Shown here: positions 11,524 to 24,048 of the stretch, piece by piece | Layout: each line of letters starts with the position of its first letter | Numbering within the stretch: position 1 is the first letter of the stretch | Assembly (NCBI GenBank): GCA_030704615.1 | Contig: CM060732.1 | Location: 68,987,053-69,051,052 of the forward strand | DNA: 64,000 bases | DNA from: Takakia lepidozioides | Taxonomy: Eukaryota > Streptophyta > Takakiopsida > Takakiales > Takakiaceae | Direction of reading: 5' to 3' | Notes under the pieces: model-generated | The model's input: only the letters and a program-made list of their open reading frames with translations | What the model was told of the DNA's origin: nothing | Database searches by the model: none | Translations under genes and position numbers: made by a program

Positions 11524-11865
<342 letters not shown>

Positions 11866-12240
11866 CTACGCTCACAAGCGTCCCCGAGGAGCTCAGCTTG
11901 GTCATAGCAGGCCGTGTTTCAATCTCTGCCTGCTCAGTTGCACCGTGGTGGTTCGATCTCACATACCAATCCGACATTACCTGACTACAGATACAAGCAG
12001 CACACACAAGAGGTCCTTTTGGGTTGATGGTCGATCAAATCCTCCATGGGTCATGACACAAGGTAAAGGAATGTGGTGAGGATACCTTCTTCTTCGACCT
12101 ATTTCAGCCTGTTTTGCCCTCTCATCAGACTCGGCCCTGAGATGCATATTGAATTTTGTAAGTTAGCTCGGTGGGTGGATCTGTGGTTGTTTAGAGTGAC
12201 TTTGACAAGTTGTTGCCGATGTGGCAACATGAAAGTATCC

Positions 12241-12325
12241 AAAAACAGGTAACAGAGATGAGGAGAAGCTTTGGAATGAACACTTTTCCGACCCCAGTCA
12301 ATGGCGGGACAATGGAGACAAAAAG
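12241..12325 (+). pseudogene. Captured PDF-like exon, plus-strand copy in CACTA-A
   Basis: Reads NRDEEKLWNEHFSDPSQW and ends at AAAAAG followed by a GTGAG splice donor. It is a third, inverted copy of the exon found twice on the minus strand at 10574-11197. The W..-F..P..W pattern resembles the PDF motif of OSB proteins; the tail that would confirm it is missing. Confidence 0.5.
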
Positions 12326-13580
12326 GTGAGTGCATGTTGGACTACACTAGAGAGAAGTAGATGCAATTTAGAATTAGAACTACTGTAATAATTAGGGTTG
12401 GGGTTTGCTGGAAGAACTTCACGCCGTCAGTGTCAGCTGCTAGCAGCAAGTATTCATGATTTGTACACAGACAGGGATAGCTGAAGGACCAGGGATAGAG
12501 GTCCAGGTTCATCCAAGAGGGCCGGATTTCAAACACAATATTAGTTCTGATTCCCTGTGGATCAATAGCTACAAGAAATCTGCCAGAACTAACAGACTGA
12601 AAAGACTGAAAACAAGCTTACCATGATGGTGGAGGAATGCACAGAATCACGTGAGGATGCCGGAATGTACACATATACATTGGTGTTGTCCATTGCTGTC
12701 TACAGATCAACAGGAAAATGCCAAAAGACTCCATGTGCTGTACTCTGATATAATGTGCAAAGATGTTACACAGTTCGAATTGAGCAATGAGACCGTCCTT
12801 GGGAGCCCTGCTATGAGCAACACACAATGAGGAGGTTGAGGCAATAAGGTCGAGTTTGTTTAAGTGTGCCCGAGTAAACAGAAAAGCTTAGGGGTCATAC
12901 ATGCTCAAGCGAGTCCTTGAGACCATTCTCACTTGAAAAGCTACGCTAACAGGCAGATTGACCAATTTTGCACTCAAACTTTCTTTCTTTCCTAACCTGT
13001 GTGACGATGCATTAATTTGTCTGAATGGCTGCAGGTGTCATATGTCACAAACCCAAGCATGTATTCCATTGGCTGCCACCACCACACTGCCACAAGTTTA
13101 CTTGGCAAGTTAGACAGAAGGATTGGCTGATTGTGCACTCAAAACTGTCCTAGCTTGTGTGATGATACTTGAAACTGAGTCTGAATGGCTGCAAGAGGCA
13201 GATGTCGCAAACTCAAGCATGTCGTCCAATTGGTTGATGGCAGAATACAATTTGTACTTCATGGTAGTGCCTTGTGGTGATTATGTATAAAGTAGCCTCA
13301 CAGCCTAAGTTACTGGGAGGATATTGGTGTCCTTACTCTACCCAGGTGAAGTAATAGCCATACGTGCACTACATGTCAGTACCTTTTGGTAGCAAGACCG
13401 TGTTGAACCCTCGGATAGGTCTTCTGCAACCAATCCTAAGGAGGAATTTGGCAAACTTTCTATCCTACACGCTGCTGAAACTTTCTTATTCAAAACCTGA
13501 AGACTTACATCAGTGCTTTTCCTCATGGCACCGGTTGAGCATCAGCTGCAGAGCCTGTGCTCCCTCCACTCTGTCAAATG

Positions 13581-14184
13581 TCACACAGAAAAGCTGTCAC
13601 CAGGCGTCAAACTTGCATTTGAAGGTCCACCTGCGTGCCCATAAGGTGCAGTATGATGCATGTTGCCACTCGAAAGGATTATTGGCACACTAATCCAAAC
13701 CATATCCAGCAGACTCACTCTCTGCCACCAGAGCCCCTCCTGTGCACTAGGAAGACCAGCTGCGTCCCACACCCTTTCTGCCACTGTCTCCACAGCAATT
13801 GCAATACCCTTTTCACACTCGCCTTTGCCAAGTAGAGGCCCAATCCTCCTTCTCAGCACTACTGGCAGCAATGACCTTTGCGAACCCCACACCCTATCCC
13901 TATCCAAAGTTGTCTCAAGAGTCCAACCTATCTCCACCTCCAGCTTCTTATCTGAGCACTAGGAGCAACAACAGGCTGTTACTGCTGACTTTCTTGTCCA
14001 TGTTCCAGTAACTATAAAACTTCCCCACAAACACTGCAGAGGAGACAGCAGGATGGCCAAGTGCCTCCACATTGACCACAGTCACCTCTGTCCCCGTGTG
14101 GTAGCGCAGTACATCAATGACCATGTTGACTCGCTCCAGCAGCCCACGGCTCAGCACACCAGCCTGGTCAGATACCCAACGCAT
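13581..14184 (-). pseudogene. Captured TPM-domain gene fragment, copy A (frameshifted)
   Basis: Minus-strand frames give MRWVSDQAGVLSRGLLERVN and, after a break, MEIGWTLETTLDRDRVWG. Together they match the TPM (TLP18.3/YgcG-like) domain seen intact at 32871-33503. Here two bases are missing near 13955 (CTCAGAT instead of CTCTCAGAT), which brings a stop after LLLLLVLR. Some plant TPM proteins are thylakoid-lumen phosphatases; this copy cannot make the whole domain. Confidence 0.75.
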
Positions 14185-14334
14185 CGTCTCCTCTCCTCCT
14201 CCTCTTTACCTTCCTGCATCATTTTCTCAAGAGTAGGAAGGTCTGCAAAGCCTCCATCCCACGCCCTTGCATACATGACACAACATCAAATAGATGGTGA
14301 AACGCAGGAGACAAAAAAGCCTAAGTCCCAGCCC

Positions 14335-14440
14335 GATGTAAAGTTCGGCGGTGTAATCTTAAACCGTTAGATCTTATACAATCTAGACCGTTAGATCTTA
14401 AATAATCTAGACTGTTAGATCCTGTAAAATCTAACGATTC
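14335..14440. repeat. Short tandem repeat of ACCGTTAGATCTTA type
   Basis: Three to four imperfect copies, about 25 bases each, of a unit combining CCGTTAGATC with AATCTAGA. The same array is at 32640-32725 in CACTA-B. It lies in the TIR-proximal third of the element near the TPM fragment. Confidence 0.6.
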
Positions 14441-14564
14441 AAAATAATTTCCATCACATGATCTAGCCTTGTACAACCATGACCATTGCGTATTTTAATC
14501 TCATATATCTTGCTATGCTTGTTAAGCCACGTCCATCCAGGTCCAATTTATTGAACAGATATCA

Positions 14565-14569
14565 AATCG
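14565..14569. other. Target-site duplication AATCG of Gypsy-2
   Basis: AATCG stands before the terminal TG of the left LTR. Its reverse complement CGATT lies at 27896-27900, next to the displaced right LTR end. Five-base duplications are usual for Ty3/gypsy integrases. Removing the element restores the CACTA sequence exactly as in the uninterrupted copy around 32520. Confidence 0.85.
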
Positions 14570-15502
14570 TGTCGCGCGGCTTTTACTCACCCATCCCTTC
14601 GCTATCCGAGGTGGGAACTCCAAGATAGAAGAGTTGGAAATCTCTAAGCACTCAGCCCGCTCAGAACAATCAGTCATGACCTACAGCTAGTGTATCATGG
14701 GGGTGTTTCCTATTTGTACTCCTTCCCGCATTCATGTTAGCGAGTTACCTTACTATCTGCAATTAAGTATCAGTTTGCTTCAGAAATCTATCATTCCATC
14801 CATTCATTCCACTTCACTCAGGTCTCTCTACACAGTGTGAGTATGAAGTATGTATCAGATTAATATCTATCAAGTATCAGGCTGAAGCCATGGTGTCTCT
14901 ATTCTGCTCTACATTACAACTCTACTTCTTGCATTCATGTATCAACAGATCGTTTTCCTCCTACTCCGTGCTCTCCCTCTTTCTGCTCAGAGATGCGCTC
15001 TCCGCTTCATTTCCAAGTCGTGATCCCCCCTCCTTCCAGAAGTGATCCTCCCCCCAGAAGTGATGATTTTTCAGTCCTCGCTCCTGGCTTTATCTTCCTA
15101 CCCGTTGTTTTAACCGTTTCCTCACTAACCGTCATCCGTGAACTAACATGTTCCATTCGCATGTTGTTCCCCACAGTCGTTCCCTGTCCTGCTATCCGTT
15201 CCCTATGGTCGTGACAGCTGTGTCAAGCTGTGACTGGCTGTGTGAAACTGTGATGGCTGTGCTGTGAACTGTGTTGGCTGTGTGGACTGTGACGAACTGT
15301 GCTGTGTGGCTGTGACGGGCTGTCTGTGATGGCTGTGCTGTTGTCCTGTGACGGGCCCTTGTTGGCTGTGACGGGCTGTGTAACCCCCCCTAAAGTGCGC
15401 TGCTGTCACCCCTAAGGCTCCTGTTGGTCTCAGTCTGTGCAAAAATTAAGGGTACCCCACAGATCCCGTAAAAGTGCCTAAGTCCCAGACAGCCCTCTAA
15501 CA
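14570..15502 (-). repeat. Gypsy-2 3' LTR (complete, 933 bases)
   Basis: In element sense it starts TGTTAGAGGGCTGTC and ends GCCGCGCGACA, a TG...CA pair. The adjacent interior, read in element sense, is GAGAGGGGAAAGGGGTAA, a good polypurine tract ending at the LTR edge. It contains a GCTGTG-rich tandem array at 15208-15385 that presumably lies in U3. Confidence 0.9.
15208..15385. repeat. GGCTGTGA-type tandem array in the Gypsy-2 LTR
   Basis: About 17 imperfect copies of a 9-11 base unit, consensus GGCTGTGAC or GGCTGTGTG. A variant array occupies 28020-28275 (the other LTR, inverted) and another sits inside the element at 19741-19890. Its LTR position makes it a candidate promoter or enhancer repeat. 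Confidence 0.75.
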
Positions 15503-15520
15503 TTACCCCTTTCCCCTCTC
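15503..15520 (-). other. Gypsy-2 polypurine tract
   Basis: Read on the minus strand: GAGAGGGGAAAGGGGTAA, directly before the LTR terminal TGTTAG. This is the expected primer for plus-strand DNA synthesis and confirms that the element is on the minus strand. Confidence 0.8.
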
Positions 15521-15554
15521 AAAAAGCCGTGTCCTCACGGTTTACTGTTTGGGA

Positions 15555-18500
15555 TTAGCAACCTTTGTGAGCGAGCACCCTTCTGACGTTGAGAGTCTCG
15601 TGAAGGACTCTGTGTGCGAGCCCGAGTCTGTCACTGGTTGACGGAGATGATTGAACACTACCTGGATATGTCAGTCCCTCTGGAGGCTGATATCGAGGTA
15701 ATCTTTCAGGCATAGGAGACCCCCGTCGCTTCTTCTCTGCCATCTGAATTGCATAGTCCTCTGCCATGTCAAAAGAGTCCGCTGAAGAAACAGTTGTATC
15801 AGAATCCTCATCGCCTCTCAGGTGTTTTAACGGTCGAACTCTAACTGGAATTCTCTCCGGGGCATACAATGTTGTCCCACCATGTCTGGAAGTTTAAACT
15901 GTAAAACTTGTTGTAAGCGCTGAATTGCAAAATTGGTGAAGACCCTGAGCTCCTTGTCTGTCCAGGTGAGTGGGGTACCAATGACTTGTGAATTGTGCAA
16001 GTATTTCCATGCCTCATGTCCCTTAAAGAAAATATCGTCAGGGCCGAATTTCTGTGTTGACAAATTGTTCCAGGCCATGAAACCATGAACGAATCTGAGA
16101 ATCCTTTTGCATCATAACTTTTGCCTCATATAGGTACATATGAGGTGGCACTGAAGGTAAGACCCAATGATCCCCACTGGAATAACTCAGAAAGCGCGTT
16201 TGCATCTTCTGCTGCTCAATGTGATAACGTACCAGAAAACAAGCAGCGTAGTATAACCCGCAGCCCATGACAATACTTGCTACCTCTTTGGTCTTGGTAT
16301 AAATGAATCCATGTACAACTTGGAAGGCAATTAATTCCTTCAACATGGTACTTGCCTCATGCCAGTACTGCGCAAAGTGATGATCCTCAATTGGTCGATT
16401 GTTCGGAAGAACTTTAGTCCTAGTTGCCACTGGCAGCCAAATGCGCATGATTTGATAGTAATGTGCCAACGACTGCGGAGGACTAAATTCCTTCCAAGCC
16501 AAATCCAACACAATGGGAATTTGGTTGAAGGGCATAATCATAGCCCGACTGTACTCCCGTGCAGCAGGAGTTTTAGGTGGGTTAAAAGCAGCATTCCCCC
16601 CATACCTCAGGCTGTGGTGGCTGTGGTGTGGCTTAGTAACAACAGGGTCAGCTACTGGCACAGTGACTTGTTGTGGTGTTGGTGGCACTGGCTCTTGTAC
16701 CATTGGCATCTCCTGCACCCCTGCGAAGAAGACTGAAAGCCAAAGTTCTGCTTGTAAATAAGCCATTAGCTGTTCCTCAGGTACAAGACTCTCTTGTCGA
16801 TATTTGAAGTGAGGTCCTCCACCTGAGTCTGCAGGCCGTCTACATCCTCCTGTAACTCCGCTATCCTACTATAGACATTGTCTATAGTAGTTGTGGCAAT
16901 GTTCTGCACTTGCAGTCTGAGCTCATTCATCTCGCTTTGGGTGAGCTTTCGTGGTGCTTTGCCCTCCACCGGCCCTTGTGCTAACCAGACCTGCATAAGG
17001 TGGTTATCCACCAAGTTGCTTGTGGCACCCCTGAGAGTCTGCTCCTCTGTGAGCCTGTACACATCTATCTGCTGCTGTAAAGCCTCCATGCGCTTCGCAT
17101 GAGGTTCAACCAAACTCGCATAGGCAGCAGCCAGATTATTGGCTTCCTTCCAAGCCTTGTTAGCCACAGAGTTTCATTTCTATTACCATGACGTTTGTTG
17201 CAACTCCAGGATGTACCTCTCTTGGTCAGCTTCAACCTGCCTGTATTGCTTGAAAGTATTCTCATTGCGACAGATTGTATTCTTCATATCGACAATGAGT
17301 TTCGCTTGCTCGACATTCTCTGCCTCTGCCTTCGTACATCTTTCCGCTTGACTGTTATTTCTATTGTAGTTGGTCAAGCGTAGTTGTGAGTGTAGCACAT
17401 TGTATGGCCATCCTGTCATGCACTGTCTGCAACTCCGTATGTAGTGCATTCACTTCTTGCAACTTGCTTTCATGCTTCACCTGCATTTGGTATAGCTGTT
17501 GCTTATGTGCTTCGTGCAACTGGTCTTGCGCGAGGCCTGCCTCAATCAATTGTTCCTTGGCCAATTGCAAAGCAGCTTTTGTACTCTCTAAGTCTTGCTG
17601 TATCTTGAGAGTGACCTCCTCATCGACCTTGTTTGCACACTCAGTGGCAAGTCGCCTCAAACTCCTTCCTGAGTTCCTCCCTCAAAGCTGCCAATTGGGT
17701 AGTTGGAACATGGGATTTGACATAAGTGCCCAACAAATTAAGTGTCCTGCTTATGGAACTCATAAGCATGGCCTGTTGAGGGTCATCATGGTGAGCTTGC
17801 TGCTGTTCTCCCTGATCCTCAACAGTGTGATGCCTCACGAACCATTCAGGCCATTGCCCCACCAGATTTTCTTCCTGAACCACTTCATCCGTCACAGTGC
17901 TGCAGTGTCTTGACATTCTACCTGTGGTACCTCCGTCACAGGTGTGTGTATTATATGCACCGCAGGGTTTCCCCTGGACAACCTGCACCTCCGGAATCAC
18001 TGTTTCCCTGACCAGACCAGAATTTCATAGAGAAGGTCCCCCTTCTCAATTTCTGCCACCACCTGTTCTGTAGTGGGGATATCTAACCCTTCTTTCTCCA
18101 AATCAATTATTTCTGGTGGAACTGCATGGACAACTTGTGGTAACTCTGTGACAAGCCGATCATCTGGCTGTGATGGCTGTGATACTGAAGTAACTTCCTC
18201 TTCCCTCTCTGAAGGTCCTGCTTCCAATAATAGCAGCTCTCTGTGCTGCTGTGCCCTTCCTGCACAAGAGCTTGGGAAACATTATCATGCGGTTTCGTGA
18301 AGCCAGTGGATCCGCCACTACAGTCTTTCCCCGCCTCTGTCTCTTAGACTGGGGTTGCCCTGCCAGTCCACCCTCACTGTGTGAAGAGCCTTGCTCTTCC
18401 ATTGCAGTGGTTTCGGTCTCAAACACTCCCATCTCCTTTCTTTCCCGAGCATCAAGTATGCAAGAATCAAGAATTATTTGAGCAATGATTGGGCCAGACA

Positions 18501-19199
18501 CTATGATAGGAGACTTTGCGGCAGTGCCCTGTAATCTTTTCATCTCCTCTACCAGTGCGTTGTACATTATGTCCGCCCATGCTACCTCTTCCTCTCAGGG
18601 CTTTGAGTATTTCCTCTGTGAAGGATCTGCTCAAATACTGTTGGTTCTGTTTCATGGCAAACAGAACGTTCAATACCTGGCCTACCTCCCTTAGCCCTGG
18701 GTACACGGCCTTGGTACAAGCATAACCCTGAGTTTTAAAGAAACTCCCTTCTTGGAATAAGTCCCCTATTTGCAGTCTTGCCCTGTGCTCCTCCACATGC
18801 ACCTGACCTGATGGCAATTCAAACAATTGCTGTAGGTATAGGGGAGTAATTTCTAATTCAACTCCCTTCACCGTTGTTGCTCCTGTCCTAGGCTCAAAGT
18901 TCTGCAAGAATTGTAACATGTACTGCCTATGGTGCAATGTCCAATCTTTGCTTTGCAATCCTTCTAATCGCAGCTCCTTCAGTAACTGTACCGCCTGTGG
19001 AGTAGCAATCGTTTGTTTCTGCAGGATTGTGGTGCTCTTCACCCTGATTTCTTCCATTCCTCTCACTCTTCATTCTAGACCCACAGAAAGGTTTTGGCTG
19101 TAACAATTGAAGAAATGCCTGCAGGGCACAAAGCATAAACGTATGGTTGCCACAAAAGCTATGGGTAATTTCTTGTAAGCCTGCGGGGCTTGCAAGCAT
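15555..19199 (-). pseudogene. Large extra ORF region downstream of Gypsy-2 integrase
   Basis: Overlapping minus-strand open stretches (19199-18927, 19066-18467, 18567-18160, 18227-17997, 18000-17641, 17660-17361, 17449-17183, 17167-16766, 16766-16038, 16078-15827, 15869-15555) follow one another across frameshifts, implying a former protein of about 1,100-1,200 residues. Visible in order: a helical N-terminal part; a basic SKRQRRGK cluster near 18325-18348, possibly nuclear targeting; an acidic Pro-containing linker; a long coiled-coil rich in Gln, Glu and Lys at 17660-16766; a Pro/His-rich segment; a hydrophobic helical segment at 16600-16040; and an acidic C-terminus. There is no clear signal peptide or fusion-type transmembrane layout, so an envelope role is not supported. 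I recognise no family. Confidence 0.6.
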
Positions 19200-19740
19200 C
19201 GATTAAGAGAAAGATACTCTCTGTTCTTCTATCCCTGCCACTGCGTAAGTAGTTCGAGCGTATAGTCTGTTAGTTCCTCCATAGCTTCAAAGCTATAGCA
19301 TTGATGGTTGTCCCGTCGAGACGCCCGTTACTTGGAACGACGCCGACTCTTGCGCTTAAAATCCCTCCAATTTCTTGATCCTGCTTCTGGCTTTGATTGG
19401 CTGTAACTGCTGTGACTGGATTTTAGATTTAATTTCCTTCCAGGATTTCCCTCTGGACTGTCCACTAGGATAGCACATGTGACATGATTTCGCTTTTCGT
19501 ACTTGGGTTCCGTTACCCTTTCCCCGTATGCATTAATGGGCCCATAATAATTAATGTGCCGGGTAGGTACTTTGACGGCCATTTTGTCTTTTTCCTTGAT
19601 GACAGTCGCCCTTGCAATCCATGTCCGGCTGTGTGTCTCGCCCTGACGTCCACGTGTCCATTTTAAACTGCTTTTCCACTTTTCCGCCGGCCATTCCGGA
19701 TGTTAACCCACGTCCACCTGTCACTGATCTATGGATTGTG
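19200..19740 (-). other. Gypsy-2 spacer between the array and the extra ORF
   Basis: Contains one short minus-strand frame (19582-19328) that is basic at its C-terminus (WRDFKRKSRRRSK) with no recognisable domain. It could be the start of the extra protein or a separate small exon; splicing of the extra ORF from a subgenomic RNA is possible but not shown. Confidence 0.4.
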
Positions 19741-19890
19741 TAACCCTAGTAGGCTGTGTTGAGCTGTGACAGGCTGTGTCATACTGTGGTACGCTGTGAT
19801 AGGGCTTGTGGTGATGGCTTGGCTGTGATGGGCTGTGATAGGCTGTGATAGGCTGTGTCGCGCCGTGCTGGGCTGTGATAGGCTGTGTGT
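19741..19890. repeat. GGCTGTGATA tandem array inside Gypsy-2
   Basis: Imperfect 9-11 base units, consensus GGCTGTGATA, located between the end of pol and the extra ORF. It is the same repeat type as the LTR array at 15208-15385. The internal copy stands where a promoter for the extra ORF would be expected. Confidence 0.7.
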
Positions 19891-19948
19891 ACTGCCCGCC
19901 TGGTCATATACGCTCGGCCTAGCGACAAGTGCTCCATACTCCGTTGTA

Positions 19949-20608
19949 TCACTGGCGCAGCCCGTGACTGCTTTGCGTTTCAACATGCAAATCATGCTGC
20001 AATGGTTTGTCATGGATACCACTGTACCCCTTCAACTTATTGGCATTGACTCTTCCCAGCATCTCTTTGTTAATGGTTTGTAACATGGCGGTGTTGTTAT
20101 CATACATCTTCTGTATGACATAAGGTCCTTTCCATGGTGATTTAAGCTTAGAAGCTTTAATCTTTCCCTTCTTCTGCAACCAGAGAACCAAATCTCCCGT
20201 CTTAAAAGTCTTTAACTTGCCTTCATCAAACTGTTCCTTTCTCTTCATCTGAATTCTGGTCATATTATCAGCTGCATCAGCACGTACTTCTTCCACATGG
20301 TATAATTCATGTTTCCTGACCTTAATTGAATCTTGCAATTCCATTCTCTTTCCCCATTCCGTTCTCATGGTAGGTAACAGGAATTCCACTGGAAGTAAAG
20401 CTTCCATACCATAAACTAATTGGAATGGTGTATACTTAGTGGTGACTTTATATGAAGTCCTGTATGACCACAAAGCTGTCAGCAGCTTTGTATCCCAATC
20501 CGTTCTGTTTGCATTGACTATCTTAGCCAAGATAGTACATAGTATTTTGTTGGTAGCCTCTGCCTGCCCATTACCCTGGGTAATATGTTGTACTCTTCCT
20601 ATGCACAA
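19949..20608 (-). pseudogene. Gypsy-2 integrase C-terminal part
   Basis: Starts within the integrase core at QGNGQAEATNK, which carries the catalytic Glu. It continues through LLTALWSYRTSYKVTTKYTP and LVYGMEALLPVE, both hallmarks of Ty3/gypsy integrases, to the C-terminal DNA-binding part (GDLVLWLQKKGK..KLKSPWKGPYVI). No chromodomain follows. It overlaps the preceding segment in another frame, so one frameshift near 20590 separates the core. Confidence 0.88.
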
Positions 20609-21605
20609 TCATGAACTCTTTAGTCAATAATTCAATGGTCTCATTAATGAAGTGACTTCCCTGATCACTGATAAATTCCAAGGGACAGCCAAATCGTGTA
20701 AGTATGTTCTCATACAGGAACCTTGCTGTGGACTTGGCTGTGTTGTCCCTCAAAGCTTTAGCTTCCACCCACTTCGTAGTATAATCAGTGGCTGTAATTA
20801 TGTACCTGTTCTGTGTATTCTTGGCTGGTGGGTTAATTGGTCCAACAAAGTCTAGTCCCCATTTCTGAAATGGTTCCGTAGGCATTGTAGGATGCAAAGC
20901 CATCTTCCCAGATCTCTGCAAAGGTCCTAGCCTCTGACATTCATCACAACTCTGACAATACTTGTGTACATCTTTGAACAAAGTAGGCCACCAGTAACCT
21001 GCATGTAGTATCTTCCTACTGGTAGTCTCTTCTCCAAAATGACCTCCTGCCACTCCTTTATGAACTTCCTCCAAAACTTTATTAACTTCATGGTGGTATA
21101 AGCATCGCTTCAGCACTCCATCTGGTCCTAGCTTATACATTCTGCTCCCTACCATAGTGTAAGGTAGAGCCTTGATAGCAATTCTCTTTCTCTGCTCCTT
21201 TCCATAACTTGGTGGGCACTGACCATGAGCAAGGTAGTATCTGATTGGCCACTGCCAATCTAACCAGTCATCTGCACTTCCCTGCACCTCCACTGCAAAT
21301 AGACTCGCATCTGGTAATTGATCATCTACTCCCGTGGCTGGTTCTCCTGTTGATAACCGTGACAAGTGATCCGCCACAAGATGCAGCCTCCCAGGCTTGT
21401 AAACAACCTCGAACTCAAACTCGTGCAAGATTATCAACCATCTTGCTATTCTTCCGCTTATCAGAGGTTTGTTTACCAGGTATATCAGAGCCTGGTGATC
21501 CACATAGAACATAAACTTCTTGCCCAACAGGTAATGCCTGAATTTCTTCACTGCATAGATCATTGCCAATGCTTCTTTCCGTTGTGCTATAATTTCTTTC
21601 GGCAT
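20571..21605 (-). pseudogene. Gypsy-2 RNase H end, zinc finger and integrase core
   Basis: In order: RNase H (EALAMIYAVKKFRHYLLG, FYVDHQALIYLV, ADHLSRL); the integrase HHCC finger (H..EVHKGVAGGHFG...CQSCDEC); and the integrase core, with catalytic Asp in GLDFVGPI and in FISDQGSHF. The third catalytic residue is in the next frame at 20590. One frameshift separates this stretch from the RT part at about 21500-21600, another from the integrase end. Confidence 0.9.
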
Positions 21606-22785
21606 TGTTCATCAATCGGCTAGCATAGTACACAGGTGAATCTATCCTTCCTGTAACATTTTGGGCTAACACTGCTCCTAGTGCTTCTCCAGAAGCATCA
21701 CAGTGAACATGAAATATTTCCTGCCAGTGAGGATTAATCAGCACAGGTGTAGTTGTTACTGACAATGTAAGTTCCTCAAAAGCCTGTTGACATTCAGGTG
21801 TCCATGCAAACACTGCATCTTTCTTCAGAAGTTTGCTCAATGGTGCTGCTATCTGTGCATACCGTCTGACAAATCTTCTGTAATAACTGGTTTGCCCAAG
21901 GAATCTCCTTAGACTCTTAACATTCACTGGTGGTGGAGAGGCTTTAATGGCCTCTGTTTTCCTGGGATCCACAAGAAGTCCCCTCTTACACACAATGTGT
22001 CCCAGAAGCACCCCTGAGTTCACACAGAAAGTACACTTCTCTGGATTCAGGCCCAGACCTCTCATCCTGCATCTGGCCAGACATAACTCCAATTTATGCA
22101 AGTGCTCATTCTTAGAGCTGTACACACTGAAATCATCCAAGAACACCTGCATGAAATCATCCAGATACTCATGAAAAGATTCACTTATCACTCTCTGAAA
22201 GGTTGCTGGTGCATTACAAAGTCCAAAGGGCATGACTTTTGTATGCATAAGCACCCCAGTCTGTGATGAAAGCTGTTTTCCTTGGTCTTCTTCTGCCACT
22301 TGCACTTGATTATAACCACTGAAGCCATCCATGAATGAGTACATCTCATGGCCTGCCACAGTGTCCAATACTGCTTCTGTGAATGGCAAAGGGAAAGGAT
22401 CTTTCTTCGTACAAGCATTCAGCTTCTTGTAGTTCACACAAACTCTTAGTTTACCATTCTTCTTGGGAACTATCACAATGGGTGACAACCAAGTTGTATA
22501 CTCTATTGGGTATATAAACTTAGCCTCAGCCAACTTCTTGATCTCTTCTCCAACCTTCTGTGCATAGTTGGGATTCATTCTGTACCTTGCCTGCTTGATT
22601 GGTACTGACCCTGGTTCCAGTTCAATCTTATGCTGACAGATTTCAGGTGGTATCCCTTTTAGATCCTCATAGCTCCAAGCAAATACATCTCTGTATTTGA
22701 TGAACAAACTCTTAGCTTCTTCAAAGAATTCTGGCTCCAAATCAGCTCCTACCTTCACCATCCTCGGTTCCTCTTGTTCCCACAT
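21415..22785 (-). pseudogene. Gypsy-2 reverse transcriptase and RNase H start
   Basis: The 456-codon frame holds a full RT palm: ARYRMNPNYAQKV, WLSPIVIVPKKNGKLRVCV, YKKLNACTKKDPFPLP, FMDGFSGYNQV, MPFGLCNAPATFQR, and the catalytic FLDD box in FMQVFLDDFSVYSS. The connection domain has VLLGHIV and FLGQTSYYRRFVRRYAQIA. RNase H begins at FHVHCDASGEALGAVLAQ with its first Asp present. Frame then shifts near residue 400. The N-terminal extension (WSYEDLKGIPPEICQHKIEL) is characteristic of Tat/Athila-like elements. Confidence 0.92.
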
Positions 22786-24048
22786 TCACTTCCCTCACCT
22801 GCTCATCAGCTGTGATTGTCCAACCAGTCACCACTTCATCCTGTAAACTCACAGTGGCTGGTTCCTCTAGGATTTCCATTTCTCCTTCTCTTTCTTCATA
22901 GAAATGTGATGGGTAACTGCTGGTTTCCTCTCTTCAATTGGTGTTGCTGACACTACACCACAGCAGATACCTCTTAAACAACTTAGGCCTTCCAGCCGCA
23001 TCTCTGCAACCTGCTCCCACTCTGGGTGTGCAGCAACAGGTAGCTTCCTGCTCCTCATCCAGTCCTCCTCTCCAGTCATACTCTCTGACCCCTCGAGGTC
23101 TTCTCGTAGCAGGTAATCTACTAGATTTCTTTGTGGTAATTTGTATCTCGTGCATCCCATTATGCACGGTTAGTAACTGAGAATTCCAGTCATGGAATAC
23201 CCTGGCCTTTTCAGCCACGGACGTCCCAATAATAAGGAGTAAGCCTCCATGACTTCATCCATCTTCAACACAGTTACTGTGATCATAAAGATCATCTTCT
23301 GTATCTGTATCTTAACTCCTCTTATCAATCCCAATGGCTGTACACTTCTTTGATCTGCCATTGTTACTGTAAATGGGGCTGGTTTCATGTTACTTAGACC
23401 AAGCTTCTTCTTAATTGGTCTGTCATGATATTTACTCCAGAGCCTCCATCTATCAGTACATCAGTTAGTTCTGTGCTTCCAATTCTCAATTGGATTACTG
23501 GCATAGAATCATCAAAGTCCATGACTGTTTCTCGCCTTCCGGCTTCACATTATAACTGGTCACCTTGCTGTTCAGGTCTGTGTTTCCTGTCTCCTGGCAA
23601 TTCGATTGATTGCTTGATACAGCCTGTGTCTACAATAAGGTGCCACAGCCAATAGCTGTCCAATGGTAATCTCTGCTTTGGTCTGGCATATTACTTCAGC
23701 CAAAGTCCCTTCATTACTTTGCATGTCTGCAGCTTCTTTCTTCCTTTCATCCTCACTCACTTCTTCTTCTCCATCAGAATCAGAGGAATCTGCCACAGGA
23801 ATATCAGTACTCTTCTGCATTTCCCTTATGGTATCTGCCACTTCCTTGTGCAGTTCCTTCTCATCTCTCCAAGCCTCATCATCTTCAGGCATATCACTGC
23901 CACCTTCATTATCATCATCTTCCTCAACTACTGGAGGTATTAGTTTGGCTTTGCTTCTTGTTACTATCATTGTACTTACTTCTGGTACAACACATGGCCT
24001 AACCATGTGAGCTGCCACCACTGGGCCCTCATTCACAGGAGCTCTCAT
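22786..24048 (-). pseudogene. Gypsy-2 aspartic protease with flanking linkers
   Basis: The protease active site reads LIDGGSGVNIM at 23424-23456; in many plant gypsy elements the Ser/Thr of DSG/DTG is replaced by Gly, as here. The second motif, SLLLGRPWLK, follows about 65 residues later. Upstream is an acidic linker (VEEDDDNEGGSDMPEDDEAW) from the gag knuckle; downstream, short frames lead to the RT. At least three frameshifts are present. Confidence 0.8.

Noticed and set aside
16359-16761. Plus-strand ORFs across the Gypsy-2 extra region
   Set aside because: Mirror frames of the minus-strand extra ORF; no recognisable protein feature and opposite to element sense.
15555-16766. Envelope-like protein in the extra ORF
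   Set aside because: No signal peptide, no C-terminal transmembrane anchor and no cysteine-rich surface domain; coiled-coil alone is not enough.
19949-20608. Chromodomain at the integrase C-terminus
   Set aside because: Looked for a chromodomain after the GPYVI block; the C-terminus ends within about 45 residues without the aromatic cage pattern.
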